Part shown: positions 11,640-24,000 of the stretch, piece by piece
Position numbering within the stretch: position 1 is the first letter of the stretch
Layout: every line of letters starts with the position of its first letter
Origin: Oncomelania hupensis
Lineage: Eukaryota > Mollusca > Gastropoda > Littorinimorpha > Pomatiopsidae
Assembly: GCA_036898135.1 (NCBI GenBank)
Contig: CM072519.1
Location: 40,051,549-40,115,548 of the forward strand
Direction of reading: 5' to 3'
Length of the DNA stretch: 64,000 nt
Made by a program: the position numbers and the translations under genes
The notes under the pieces: generated by a model
What the model was told of the DNA's origin: nothing
Databases searched by the model: none
What the model saw: only the letters and a program-made list of their open reading frames with translations

Positions 11640-11970
11640 ACGCACAAGATATAGTGATTTTAGTTTTAATTGTCTTATATAGCGCTTTTCAAGCTCAAGA
11701 GCTGCTCAAGGAGCTGGCCGATACAGGATCTAATTTAACCTGCCCGAGGCGCCCCGTTGCAGCCTTTGGGCGCATAGTCTGACGCCCAGACGACTGGGCA
11801 CAATCCTGGCCGACCGAGGATGGTGGGAAATGAACCTAGTGCTTGCTGGGTGTATATATGTATCCAGCACTCACCCGTTTAGGACATGAGCGTCAGGATC
11901 TTTAAAGTCCGTGCGATGGAATGCGTGCATGCACATACTAGACCTCGGTTTATACGCTCATCCGAAGGAG
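11640..11970 (+). repeat. Interspersed repeat, copy 1 of a pair
   Basis: The segment aligns in opposite orientation with 38132-38460. Shared blocks include TATAGC(G)CT ... CAAGAGC(T/A)GCTCAAG, GC(G)CCC ... GCAGCCTTTGGGCGC, AGGATC(T)TTAAAGTCCGTGCGA and TCATCCGAAGG. The opening TTATATAGCGCTTTTCAAGCTC recalls 3' regions of widespread invertebrate non-autonomous repeats. It has no coding capacity. Confidence 0.6.
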
Positions 11971-12656
11971 TTCGCTCGATTTTGGAGAACGTATTTGGGT
12001 TGTGATGATTAATGGGGAAATTATGTTGCCGGTAATACCCTGTGCCTGAGGACGTTTCTTTTAATTGCGGATTACTACAGTCATTTTTTGTTTGGTTTAG
12101 GATCTGAATTACATTAAAGCGAATGAGCTTAAAGAGTGAGGAAGTACCGTCGATGGTTGAGGGTTAGAGGGGAGGGAAGGGAGTCACGTACGGAAAGTGG
12201 ATTTGGAAAAGAGTTAGCTAATGGGAAGGGGGGGGGGGAAGGGAGGGACGGGTGGAAGCTAAAATTAATGAAAACGGTCGCAGTTATTTTTTTGTCTACG
12301 TTTATGCACCCCTTAAAATGTTTACACTTGGTGTTATATGTGCCACTGGCGTTAAATATTGGCTAAAGTGAGCGATAAAGGACGTGTATCCGGTGGTGAC
12401 CCGGTCCCTGTCAAAATAAATTTAGCTGCGAAAATATTTCCAATTCCTCCACCCTCAAAGTGATGCCCCTGTTGTTGCACGATTCAGAAATAGCCTTTTC
12501 ATTTGTAGTTTGCCCACGCAATCGCACTGTTAAAATGAATTTCAAATATAAAATTTAATTTTATGTAAGTGTTCAGTGCGTCGTGTTCTCTTTTTCAATT
12601 TGTTGTATGCTGTTTGATTCACGATGATGATTGTGGTGGTGGTTAGGATGATAATG

Positions 12657-12898
12657 GTGCTGCTGCTGCTGCTGCTGATAATGATCATGATGATGATGAT
12701 GATTCTTTTAGGGATTTTTTATTTTTGAATCTTTTTTTTTTCCTTTTTTAAATCGGGAAATTCTATGCTACCTCCCCTGGGGAAGGCGTAATCGCAGCCT
12801 GTGGCGCGCCCAATCCCAATCTACCTAATATTAGTTGTGTTTTTTCACATTTTGTTGGGGGAGCAAACCGGAGTACCCGGAGAAAACACCAGAGACGT

Positions 12899-12991
<93 letters not shown>
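12657..12991 (-). mobile_element. Truncated tRNA-Leu-type SINE lying within a GAT/GCT microsatellite
   Basis: Bases 12711-12901 match the fuller copy at 16690-17008, sharing CGGGAAATTCT, AGGCGTA, CTAATATTAGTTGTGTTTT and a CCGGAGTAC-CGGAGAAAAC core. The copy lacks the tRNA-like head. GAT repeats lie on both sides (12687-12703 and 12899-12991), suggesting insertion into, or breakage at, a pre-existing GAT array. Confidence 0.6.
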
Positions 12992-12992
<1 letters not shown>

Positions 12993-13122
12993 AAAGGGTT
13001 GGTGGTGGTAACGATGAAGACGGACTTTGCGAGTTACATTGAATGAGATCTCATTTCATCAAATCATGACCCTCAATCTTAACAACACAGCACTCTTTTC
13101 TTTTGTCTGTGTTTTCTTGTTG

Positions 13123-13168
<46 letters not shown>

Positions 13169-15748
13169 TGCACACACACAGTAACAACCACACACCTATC
13201 TTGCATGTGTGCATCGCTTGTGATGATGCTATGCTAAAGCCCACCTGATTTGGATCACACCTGAGCAAATTGAAGTAGAAAGGGAAATAAGCCTGCTGCA
13301 GCATTCCGCAGCTGGGCTTTACAGAAGTAATTCCTCACTCAATACTCGATCCCATCCTGCCGCAAATGCGCACTAAGACAAGAAGAGGAGAAGGATGGAA
13401 AGCGAGGGAGGGAGGGAGAAGGGAAAGAAAGAGGAGGGGGGAAGATGGAAGGGGATGGGATGGGAATGGAACATGGACTTATGTCTCGATCCCTTTGTGA
13501 GAGTTGATGTGAGTCTGGACATTCTAAAGCCGATTGAGAAGTGTCACATTTATTGGGAACTTTAAAAAAGACTGTTTTGTCACAGTAATAGTGAAATTTA
13601 AATAGTCTTAATTAAAATAACTGAAATATTTTTTAAAAAAGATTGTTGTTAGTTATACAATATATGTCTGTTTCATTTATTATCTTCGTCCATTTTTGTC
13701 ATGTACTTCATTTTTAATACATATTACTCCCTTTGTGTGTTTGTGTGTGTGTGTGTGTGTGTGTATGGGTGTATGTGTGTGTGCGTTTCATTATTGCGTG
13801 TGTGTTTAATCCACGTCTATCCATGCGGGTTCTGATGCAGGAAGTTGTCTTAAACAATTGTCCTTGAGGAAGACAGCTGCCTCAGTTGAAACGACGTTTG
13901 TATTCTACGTTTAGTCCCAGATTTCTTATTGCTGTCTCAGTGTAACTCGGGTCATCGTAGTAAAATCATTTTTTCATCGGAAAACAAGCCTTGGGGAGTT
14001 GGTCAGTATGCTGAGATTAGTCTTCACCATGTATTCATAGAAGGTGATGGATGAATCTGTTGGACCTAACCACTGTGAGTATCTGTGATTGTTGAGGGTA
14101 GCGCCTGAATTATATCAAGTCTATGCTTGACAGATCTCTGACGCTCAGTTTGGCATCTACCCACAGACAAAATGTAGTATAAAATACTGTCGCCGTGAAA
14201 TAGGGTGGTTGAGATTTTGATAAAAGTTAAAATTAGGTCGTAGCGCCTATGTAAAATACATTCCCGCACAATTTGCCATAAAATAGTGTCGCTGGCTGTA
14301 CATTACTGTCGCAATTATGCAGCAGTTACGTGTCAAAATCCCATGGACTACGTTCATGATAAAATAAATGACGTGAGCTTGCAACACGCTATCTCTGTGA
14401 GTTAATGTTACCAATTGTCGCATTGCTACAGTTTTACAACAAACAAACAAAAAACGAACACCTTACGCCGCAACTTTCGTTCATGGCAACACATTTTTGT
14501 ATCTAATAGAATCGCTATTTTTTTTTACCACAAAGGACACTTTTTTACGGGAAACAAAATTTTTGGGGGCGCACAATTAACAAAGTGGTGACATGATTGT
14601 TTATAAAGGGTATTCTTCTCATGGGGAAACAGTTGCAAAACCATTTCTTTTTAATCGTGGTCACTGACCGCAAGTCTTTAGAATACATTCGCTTTCACGA
14701 CACTTTTGCATGCTGAGCTGTAACATATTGTCACTGCGACCATTATTCACGAGGGAAGTGTTTCATATTACAGAAGCTTTAGAGGACCTACCGCCGCAAG
14801 TGTCGATCTACACCGTCTGGGGGAGAGGGGGGGGGGGTGAAAAGGGGATGAGCGCCGACGTGATGTTATGGTCATATCAAGCGGGTGTCGAGAGATGGTA
14901 TATGCCTGCTAGCATTGGGGGCTCACCGCCTTCGCTATTTCTCACTATTTAGCCAGAAATTAATCGCCTTTTCCATGGACAGGTGGTCAAGAAGGAGACT
15001 TGGGATAGGAGCAGGGTGGGAGATGAGATATCAGGTGTAAAGGTTGCATTTTATTTTACAGGTGTGAGATAGGGTTGGTGGTGGTGATGGGTGGTGGCAT
15101 CTGAGAGAGGGGGGTGTAGGCCTAATCTCTGTGTCCTGATAAAGAACGTGTGTTCTTATTTACCGGGAAACCTCCCGCGCGCTATATATAAAGAGCATGC
15201 TCAGTGCGCGTTTTTCTTATTCGGTAATCGTTTAATTCATGTGTAGTGAAAATGACTCCTAAGGTTAACAACATAATTTTTGGTTATTGATTTTCGTTTC
15301 CTTGTTGGATTGTATTGTGATTAGGTTTGCTGGGATGGGTTTGATAACGGCAAGAAAGAAGTAGCAAAGAGAATGAGAGAGGGAGAGAGTGTTTAGAGAG
15401 GGAGAGGGAGAGAGCGTTTAGAGAGAGTTGGGAGAGAGAGGGGTAGGAGAAAGAGAGAGAGATGCAGAGAAGGAAGAATAAACTGGGTAACATATAACAA
15501 TGGATAAGAGGAAAACGGGGTGGGGTAGGGAGGACGTTAAGGAGTAATGAGGATGGCGGGAGAAGGGATGGCGGGTGGCGCAAAAGGGACCTAGGTGAGA
15601 ATATAAACGGTGTGTCTGCACTTTATAAAATGAAAGATCAAAGGAGTGGAGATGTAAAACAAAGCAGGAAGTTTAGAAACTTTGCAGGAGAAAAAAAAAA
15701 GCCAAAAGATGGGAGTGGAAAGATCACAGCTTAACTGTTAAAACTGGG
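12992..15748. other. Intergenic DNA without a supported gene
   Basis: It contains short CT/CA arrays (13124-13170), a GT array (13738-13764) and purine-rich tracts near 13380-13460. Several minus-strand frames of 60-80 codons have no motif or homologous context. Nothing else was recognised. Confidence 0.6.
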
Positions 15749-15781
15749 ATGGAGAGAGAGAGAGAGAGAGAGAGAGATGGA

Positions 15782-15837
<56 letters not shown>
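15749..15837. repeat. (GA)n microsatellite
   Basis: GA arrays with a short AAAG interruption, at the centre of a purine-rich strand extending from about 15350 to 16690. The long minus-strand frames over this tract (up to 245 codons of Phe/Ser/Leu runs) are compositional artefacts. Confidence 0.9.
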
Positions 15838-15839
<2 letters not shown>

Positions 15840-16427
15840 TAAATCAGAAAGAAAGGGTCAAGTCAAGAAATCCTTATTCTACAACACAAGGGAAACTTGG
15901 GTGAAAAGAGAGAGGGGGGAGCGAGAGAGGGATGAGAGGGAGAGAGGAGAAGGGAGAGAGAGGAGGAGGAGGGAGGGAGAGAGAGAAGGACGAGGAGGAG
16001 AAAGAAGAAGATAGATCGAGAAGGACGGGAGCGAAAAAAAAAATTTTTTTTTGGGGGGGGGGTGGGTGGGAGGGATGAGAGAGAGAAAGCAAGAGAGAGA
16101 CAAACAATACAGAAGAAGAGAGTCGAAGGGAGGGATAAGAGAGGAGAGATGAGAATAGGTGAGACGTTGACCAAATGGGGTGTGTTTCTGTCTGTTTGTC
16201 TGTCTGTGCCCGCGTAGTTGGAAACGATCTGAAGGAAATAAAAAGTAAAGTGGAAACACAAGAAAACGAGAATAAAAATGAATTTAATATGAAAGGAGCG
16301 AGGAAACAAGATCTAAGGAATGGATGAAGGGGGAAACAAGACAAAAAGATATGTAGATAATTAAAATAAAGAATAAAGAAAGGACAAAAAGAGATAACGA
16401 AATGACTACAAATAACAAGAATTGAGA

Positions 16428-16688
16428 AGAAGAAGAAGAAGAAGAAGAAGAAGAAGAAGAAGAAGAAGAAGAAGAAGAAGAAGAAGAAGAAGAAGAAGAA
16501 GAAGAAGGACGAGGAGGAGGAGGAGAAGAACAAGAAATAAAGAAAGAGATTGAGAACAAAAAAGTTAGAGAAAGAAATCAGAAAATGAGGATTTGGAGGG
16601 GAAACATACATAAAGACAATGTAAGAGCTAGAAGAAGAAGAAGAAGAAGAAGAAGAAGAAGAAGAAGAAGAAGAAGAAGAAGAAGAAG
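16428..16688. repeat. Two (GAA)n microsatellites
   Basis: About 26 GAA units at 16428-16507 and about 19 at 16632-16688. The second abuts the tail of the SINE that follows. Confidence 0.9.
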
Positions 16689-16689
16689 A

Positions 16690-17008
16690 TTTATTTTTTT
16701 GACACTTTATTATCCCTTTTTATCGGGAAATTCTGGCCCGCCTCCCTTGAGAAAGGCGTATCGCTGCATGTGGCGTGCCGATGCCCAACCTCCCTAATAT
16801 TAGTTGTGTTTTAACATTTTGCTGGGGGAGATAACCGGAGTACACGGAGAAAACCTTTGAGACATTGCCCGAGTGGAAAGTAAATAACAATCGGAGAAAC
16901 ATAACGCCCAGAAGGGGGATCGATCCCACACCTATCAAGCGCCATTGGTTTCTGGCCTGTGGACAAGGCAAGTTAATCCCGCCTTAGACCACCCGACCAC
17001 AACGCTCG
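16690..17008 (-). mobile_element. tRNA-Leu-like SINE
   Basis: On the minus strand the element begins at about 17008 with GTGGTCGGGTGGTCTAAGGCG, which resembles a tRNA-Leu A-box region, followed by a GGATCGATCCC B-box-like motif. A core with GGTTTTCTCCGTGTACTCCGG and a unique body follow. It ends by running into a CTT (GAA on plus) microsatellite. The head suggests RNA polymerase III transcription. A 3' partial copy lies at 12711-12901. Confidence 0.6.
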
Positions 17009-17085
17009 CTAAGAACAACAAAAACAACAAAAACAAGAACAAAAAGAACATGAACAAGTAGAAGACCAAGAACTTCAAGAAGAAA

Positions 17086-17163
<78 letters not shown>

Positions 17164-17689
17164 ATAGAAAGAAAGAAAGAAGTTGAAGAATATCATAGCT
17201 GGAAGCGAACAGATGATATTATGGGCATGCGCGATTAACTTAATGGCAAAGAAAGGCAACAAGAAAGAGGGGATGGGGTGGGGGTGGGGGGAGCGAGTGG
17301 GGAGGGGAAGTGGAAGGGGAAAGGTGAGAGATGGAAGGAGTACATCGGCAGAAAGTGACGAGGACCGTATATATCCTACCCACTTTTGAAGAAGAAAGAA
17401 AATAATCTGTCAAACAGAGCCCGAGCAAGCATCCTGAGCACAAAGACAACACTTCACAAAACAGGGCTTTTTCCCGCAGTTTCCTCAGCGCTATATGGCC
17501 ACTAATGACAAGTTTGGCCCCTCGTTTTTGTACACTTAACTTTGCCCGTTTTCCCTTTGTAGATATAAGCCGGAGAAATTAAGGGAGGTGTATGAACATG
17601 AAAGTTGTTTTTTTCACTGATAGGCTTTGTGACTCATGGCCGCTAGCGTTTTCACTTTGTCGAATGATGGTAACATAATGAGGAGAGTG
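17009..17689. other. Region with an AAAG array and no supported gene
   Basis: A (GAAA)n array of about 18 units lies at 17090-17163. The rest is non-coding as far as I can see. Confidence 0.7.
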
Positions 17690-18035
17690 CTTCTTCTTCT
17701 TCTTCTCCTTCTTCTTCTTCTTCTTCTTCTTCTTTTTTTTTCTTGTTCTTTTTCTTTTCTTCTTCTTCTTTTCTTCTTCTTCTTCTTCTTCTTCTTCTTT
17801 CTTCTTCTTCTTCTTCTTCTTCTTCTTCTTCTTCTTCTTCTTCTTCTTCTTCTTCTTCTTCTTCTTCTTCTTCTTCTTCACCTTCTTCTTCTTCTTCTTC
17901 TTCTTCTTCTTCTTCTTCTTCTTCACCTTCTTCTTCTTCTCCTCCATTCTTCTTCTTCTTCTTCTTCTTCTTCTTCTTCTTCTTCTTCTTCTTCTTCTTT
18001 TTCTTCCTCTTCTTTTTTTTCTTCCTCTTCTTGAT
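17690..18035. repeat. Long interrupted (TTC)n microsatellite
   Basis: About 340 bp of TTC repeats with scattered CTC, TTTC and ACC interruptions. The strand asymmetry is opposite to the GAA arrays at 16.4-16.7 kb. The poly-Leu, poly-Ser and poly-Lys frames are artefacts. Confidence 0.95.
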
Positions 18036-18159
18036 GTGGAAGGCCCATGGATCAATGCGTCGATCATTCTTGCTCCTTTATCTATAGGTAGTTTGGTTGT
18101 AACGACGGAGATTTTTCCCTTCAATCTAAATCATTTAGTTTAATTCCATACAGTTTTTC

Positions 18160-18403
18160 CGTTTTCCGGTTTTCCTCCGGTTTCCTCTTTCCCTTCAATA
18201 ATGGTAATGGATGCTGCCTAAAGTGTCACAAAAAAAATTCTATTTCCGTTATCTAATAGCGACGAGCCTTTACATCACATGTTGGAGTGACGAATGTGTT
18301 TGCTGTATATGTAGACGTGTCTGTAACATGTGAGCGTGTATGTTGGTTACAGATCGCCGCGCTTTGAGTCTGATTTAGATTTAGCGTCCATAATTATTGT
18401 TGG

Positions 18404-18466
<63 letters not shown>
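18160..18466 (+). mobile_element. SINE fragment ending in (TTA)n, copy 1
   Basis: The segment matches the fuller copy at 31126-31487. Shared blocks are CTCCGGTTTCCTC, TTCAATAATGGTA or its variant, a short A-run, TAATAGCGA and GATCGCCGCGCTTT. Both copies then end in a TTA array (here 18408-18466). The tRNA-like head seen in copy 2 is missing here. Confidence 0.55.
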
Positions 18467-18469
<3 letters not shown>

Positions 18470-18683
18470 AAAGACGATAGAGTCACGGTGGTGTTGGAAA
18501 TTTGTATTAAGTTGACATTGAATTCATTCGTATTTTTAAAGCGGCTTAGTTATTCAGTTCTCACATAACTATCGATTTACGTTTTGTAAATCAAGACGAT
18601 AAAATTAAAGAGGCGTACGAACGTGATGTTTTCCCAGTTTATGAATAAGATTAATCAGGCAAGTGTTGCGAACCGATCAGACA

Positions 18684-19129
18684 TGTACACGCGCAGGTCC
18701 TATCCTATCCTATCCTATCCCGTAACTCGGAGGTCGTAGGGGCACCACAGATGATCATTTAACCATCATACTCCATCTTTCCTTGTCCTCAGCAACCCTG
18801 ATCGTTTCGCTCAGTGTCAAACCAGTCCATTCTCGAATGTTGTCCTTCCACCTCTTTTTCGGTCTCCCCCTTCTTCTACCTCCTTGCACTGTGCCTTGCA
18901 GGATGGTCTTTGCAAGACCTGATGATCTGGTGACGTGGCTATACCATCGGAGTTTCCGTTTTTTTCACCACGGTGAGCAGGTCATCGTGTTGTCCAATGG
19001 CTTGTGTGATGGTCTTTCGGACTTCGTCGTTGGTTATGTGTTGGGTATAGGAAATGCCCAGAAGTCTTCTGTAGCACCTCATCTCCATGCTTTGTATTCT
19101 TCGTTGTAGATCGTTGTACACGCGCAGGT
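18684..19129 (-). mobile_element. 5'-truncated copy of the window's main LINE family, with 15-bp target duplication
   Basis: TGTACACGCGCAGGT occurs at 18684-18698 and 19115-19129, bracketing a 416-bp element (18699-19114). The minus strand matches the last ~400 bp of the LINE at 26775-29411, including the SMEMRCYRRLLGISYTQH stretch and the GRRRGRPKKRW stretch in shifted or interrupted frames. The 3' tail is (GGATA)n. Reading through the family frame, the stop codon TAG falls inside this tail repeat. Confidence 0.85.
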
Positions 19130-19819
19130 ACTCACATATAAACATAAACTCACACAAGCGCTCCTGATCGACCGGACGTCCTTCAGTCGCTGAGACGAGA
19201 AATGAAAAGACGCACAAACACGCACAGCATGTAACAGATGACAAAGATTTACGGTCACAATTCCAATCACACTTTATTCATACAGCTAAAACAACTAACA
19301 TTCACTGACATGAACAATCACAATGGCATCAACATGAGAATAGAGAAAGTCAAAGTCACCAGGAGGAGGGAAGGGAATAGATAGTTGATGGGAACGACAG
19401 CACCTGGTGAGATGATCGGAACTTGCCGCTTGTCCGGAACTTGCCACTTCCGGTATCAACAAATGTCCCGCACGTGGTCATGAGAGAAGACCCACGCAGG
19501 TTAGTCGTCATCAAGAAAGGCGTAGACGATGACGTGGACGAAGATCACGGAAAAAACCACGTCACGATGAAGAGCAGAGCTGAAGTAGGTAAAGTGAAGA
19601 AAGGTATGATAAGCCTGCAACAGTTAATGCATCCGAGGTAATTGCAGTCTATCCCGGATGTATCCAACGTTCCCACTATTCCCCCTTTCATTCTCCCCCC
19701 TCTCTCCATCTAGCTAAGTTGTTCCTTTTAGCTCCGCGCATCACTCACTAAATAAAGTCCTTCGTGGGGGCACTAGCTAACTACACAGAAATTCTATCAA
19801 AGTCGTCACCATACGCATT
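19130..19819. other. Left flank of the LTR retrotransposon, no supported gene
   Basis: This stretch was contiguous with 25444 onward before the LTR element inserted. It has no recognisable gene. It may contain older repeat DNA, but no copy elsewhere in the window confirms that. Confidence 0.5.
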
Positions 19820-19824
19820 CAATG

Positions 19825-20459
19825 TGTTACGTTGAAACGTGAACGAAAGTATGTCGGAAGCGCGCACGATAGATCTAATCGTTTCGTTTTGCAAAGTATT
19901 CAATAATGGCGTTTATTTACCTTTGATTTGAGTTTGCATTGTTGTTAGGAGAGGCTTTGTATAACGCTGATAATTTGCGTTAGTCGATATTATTTGAGAA
20001 CCTTCTGGATATGCGTGTTTACTCTTGATAGAAATTTCCGGATGGATATCGAAGGTCGTGAATGTTCCCGGAAGTAGAGAAAATGTGAATGACGTAAGTC
20101 AGTGATGACGATCTTTAGTTCGATTGGTGGCAGTGCGTCATTTCTACCACGTACCAAATTGTTCGAGAAAAGAGAGAGGTTATTTAATCGTGTGCCGAGA
20201 TTGTTGTTGAGAGAGTAAAGTTGTTGATAGTGATTTGGAAAGTTGCTGTGAAAGTTGTTGAGTTGAATTGAGAATTGTATGCAGTTGTTGATGTGTGCTG
20301 AATAAAAGTGGAAAACTTCATACGTCGACTTTGTGACTTGTATGCTGTTTGGACGGGCTGTGTGAATAAACGAATCTGAGTTACACCCTATCAGGAATTC
20401 AAGCATCGGGGCTGAATCGGATACTGATAGAAAACACCAACATCAAACTGAGTGTAACA
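19825..20459 (+). repeat. 5' LTR
   Basis: 635 bp beginning TGTTACG and ending GTAACA, so the tips form the short inverted repeat TGTTAC/GTAACA. AATAAA occurs at 20301-20306 and 20365-20370 as candidate polyadenylation signals. No clear TATA box was found. The 138-codon antisense frame here is repeated in the other LTR and is not considered a gene. Confidence 0.95.
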
Positions 20460-20462
20460 TTT

Positions 20463-20480
20463 TGGGGGTCAAGCCGCGAT
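20463..20480 (+). promoter_or_regulatory. Candidate tRNA primer-binding site
   Basis: TGGGGGTCAAGCCGCGAT begins 3 bp after the 5' LTR. The TGG start fits the CCA end of a tRNA. The first six bases and the last few agree with a tRNA-Pro-type site, but the middle does not, so the primer tRNA is uncertain. Confidence 0.5.
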
Positions 20481-20922
20481 TCACGCCATAGCCAAGGGTT
20501 CAACTGCTACAACAAGCGAGTCAACGTTACGAGAAGCAGTCATCGAGGGTAGCCGCCAACGAGTTGCGTCGAGAGGGGCCAACATACTGGGACTACATCC
20601 GATAGGTTCGGGTTGACTGCAAGGGCGTGTAGTCGCTGAAGAGTTGCTTCGTGAGCGAACAACAAGTCGGGACTACGTGGCTGCCGCAAGACTACGTCAA
20701 GGGACAGTCTCGGAGCTACATCGCCAGTGTTACAGCGAGCGTCGAGCGGACGTCGCGTCTACTTCAGCACAGGAGCGTATACATCAACACCAGCGTGGTG
20801 CAGCGTCGCATACGACGAGGACAGCGGGGCCTGCGTCAGCGAAGGCGACTAGTGACAAGCATCAGCGCTACTGCAGAAAGCGTGCTGTTCTAGAACAGTC
20901 TAGAAAGGTACAGCACAGTCAA

Positions 20923-21021
20923 GAACTTTCCAGAAAAATAAAAAAAAGAACTCTACAGTCAAGAACTTTCTAGAAGAAGAACCTTCCAGAAAAGAACTTT
21001 CTTGAAAAGAACTTTCCAGAA
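20923..21021 (+). promoter_or_regulatory. Array of five perfect heat-shock-element matches in the element leader
   Basis: The pattern GAAnnTTCnnGAA occurs exactly at 20923-20935, 20963-20975, 20979-20991, 20994-21006 and 21009-21021, just before the gag start codon at 21030. This is the three-unit consensus bound by heat-shock factor trimers. The units are variants of a short tandem repeat, so the array could have arisen by slippage and need not be functional. Confidence 0.55.
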
Positions 21022-21029
21022 GCATCAAG

Positions 21030-24000
21030 ATGGCTGACTTCTGGCAGAAAGGGGTTGAACTGAATCTAAAAGGCAAGCAGCTGACGGAGTACGTCAAGTC
21101 TCAGGAGAGAACACGAGAAAGAGAATTGGAAGAGAAGCGTCTAGAAAAAGAAATAGAACTAGAACAGAAGCGTCTAGAAGTAGAAGAGCAGCATCGCCGT
21201 GAAGAAAGAGAATTTGAACTGAAGCGTCTGGAAATTGAACAGCAGCGGCAAGAAAGAGAAGATGAGCGCAGGCGTGAGGAAAGAGAAGCTGATCGTCAGT
21301 TCCAACTAGAGTTGGCGCGCATCCAGCAACAGCAGCATGCGCCACAAGTTATCAGTGACAACACGGCTCCAAAATTGCCAGCTTTCGTCGACGGGAAGGA
21401 CCAGATTGACAGTTATCTGGCGAGATTCGAAAGGTTCGCTGAAAGCTCTAACTGGCAACCTCAAGACTGGGCAATTCGACTGAGTGCACTTCTGACGGGG
21501 CAAGCTCTCGAAGTTTACACCAGACTGTCGAACGATGACGCCAAAAACTACGACGTCTTGAAAGAGGCCCTGTTGCAGTGCTACAACTTTACAGAGAAGG
21601 GCTACCGCAAACGCTTCCGTGAATGCCGGCCTAAGTCAGACGAGACGCCAAAGCAGTTTGTGGAGCGCCTGTCGTCATATCTACACAAGTGGGTGGAGTT
21701 ATCAGGCGAAACGAAGTCTTACGACAGTCTCCATGACCTGATCGTGAAGGAACAATTTCTCAATGCCTGTCACAAGGACCTAGCGACCCACTTAGAAGAA
21801 CAAAAGCTGCAGACGCTTAAAGATGTGACTGAGGCTGCTGAAAGATATCTTATCGCTCATGGGAAAACCCTGGGGCCACCCAGCGCGACGAAACATTTTC
21901 AGAAGACTGCAAACCATGGGAACCAGATCCAAGGGAGCCAGACGAGCCAGAGACAGACGGACTCCACGCCTCCTCCCAGGGAAGGGCATTCAAGAGGCTG
22001 TTTCACCTGCAACGCTACAGACCACAGAGCGGCTAACTGTCTTCAAAACAAAAGTAGCGGACAGCGGGGCAGTACGGACAATGCAGCGGTGGGCAACCGA
22101 CAGAGACGTTTCTCCAATCAACGGCAAAACAGTAGATCTGACCATCAGGTGTGCGGCGGGAGCGTCATTCTTCCGAGTGAGACCGAGCGCACAGCTACCC
22201 CTGCGGACGTGCAAGAGTGCATGACCGATGGCCAACTTCTCCTTGCCAACGGAAAATCCATCCCCGTCGTCGCCAGCGCAGCTGTGACCGTCCAGAACAT
22301 GCCTGTTTCAAAGGGACGCGTCGGAAATCATGAAGTGACTGTCTTAAGAGACTCTGGCTGTAGTGGGGTCATCGTCAGAGAAGACCTAATCGCTAAAGAA
22401 CAGTTCACTGGCAATTCAAAATGGACACTTATGGCCGACAGCAAATGTTTGAAAGCGCCAGTTGCGAAGATTCATGTCAACACCCCTTTCTACATAGGCG
22501 AAGTCGAAGCGGTTTGCCTGAAGAAGCCGCTGTATGATTTGATGATCGGGAATATCGACGGCGCGAGACGACCCGACAACCCCGATCCAGAGTGGAGTCC
22601 TGCCTCAACCCAACGCGTCGAAGTTGTGGAGGAGGATCCATTGCCATTTCCCGATGGAGACCTTACAGAGCTGCTACGGGACAATGTGGTTACTCCGGCT
22701 CAGCCCTGCCGACCAGAGATCGTCGGTGCTGTTACTACCAGGGCCCAGGCCAAGAGAGACAAGACGTCTACGCCACTGAAGGTCGCCGACAACTCTAAAG
22801 CTGCCATCGTGGACAGAGATAAGCTGATCCAGCTCCAGGAAGATGATAGTACTTTAAACAAGTACAGGAACCGCCAAGACCACGTGACCAAAGGCAGTGG
22901 TACGGTCTATTTTGAGGTGAAGGCCAAGATCCTGTATCGAATCTTCCAGCACCCGAGGGTCAACGGAGGGAAACCACTACGTCAAGTCTTGGTACCGTTA
23001 CCCCTAAGGCGCCAGGTGATGGAAGTAGCGCATGACTCAATCATGGGAGGTCACCTAGGCATCAAGAAGACGTCAGACAGAATCCAGGCGGTGTTCTACT
23101 GGCCAGGACTTCATGCGGACGTCAGCCGTTTCTGTCGATCATGTGACATTTGCCAGAAGACCATACCTCGAGGAAGGGTCCCTAAAGTGCCAATGCAGAG
23201 AATGCCTTTGATCGACCGACCTTTTAAGAGGGTGGCCTTAGACTTAATCGGCGAAATAAGACCTCCGAGTGAAGAAGGTCATCGATGGGTACTGACTTTA
23301 GTAGACTATGCGACTCGGTACCCAGAAGCAGTGCCACTGAAGAAGATTGACACTGAAACTGTAGCAGAGGCACTGGTGGACATGTTCAGTAGACTTGGAG
23401 TGCCTGAAGAAATTCTGACAGACCTCGGGACGCAGTTCGTCTCTGACTGTATGAAGGAGGTCAACAGACTGCTGAGCATCCGGCATCTAACTACGACACC
23501 CTACCATCCAATGTGCAACGGGCTTGTCGAAAAGTTCAATGCTACGTTGAAGTCCACCTTGAAGAAACTGTGCAGCGAGCAGCCCAGACAATGGCATCGC
23601 TACATCAACGCCTTACTTTTCGCCTACAGAGAAGTACCGCAGGAGTCCACCGGCTTTTCTCCGTTCGAGCTGCTGTACGGAAGAACCATCCGAGGGCCGA
23701 TGCACATCCTAAAAGAACTGTGGACGAAAGAAGTAGACACCCCAGAGGTGAAGAACAGCTACCAGTACGTGTTTGATCTACGGGAGAAGCTGGAGCAGAC
23801 TCTCGAGATAGCCAGAGAAAACCTGAAGAAGTCCCAGGACTGTGGAAAGCACTACTATGACCGTAGGGCTGTGAACAGGAAGTTCAAACCTGGCAACAAA
23901 GTGCTGGTGCTGCTACCTACCGATCATAATAAGTTGCTGATGCAGTGGAAAGGCCCGTACGAAGTGGAGACTGTGGTGGGAATCAACGACTACAAGGTGA

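Noticed and set aside
15863..16611. Minus-strand open frames up to 245 codons
   Set aside because: They consist of Phe/Ser/Leu/Pro runs produced by a purine-rich plus strand with GAA and GA arrays.
17579..18124. 181-codon Lys/Arg-rich frame and its plus-strand counterparts
   Set aside because: A direct translation of the TTC/GAA array.
19990..20406. 138-codon antisense frame, repeated at 24969-25385
   Set aside because: It lies entirely within the LTRs, and its duplication simply reflects LTR identity. It has no motif.
20644..20973. Arg-rich frames in the retrotransposon leader
   Set aside because: They overlap the leader and heat-shock-like repeat and resemble no Gag or accessory protein.
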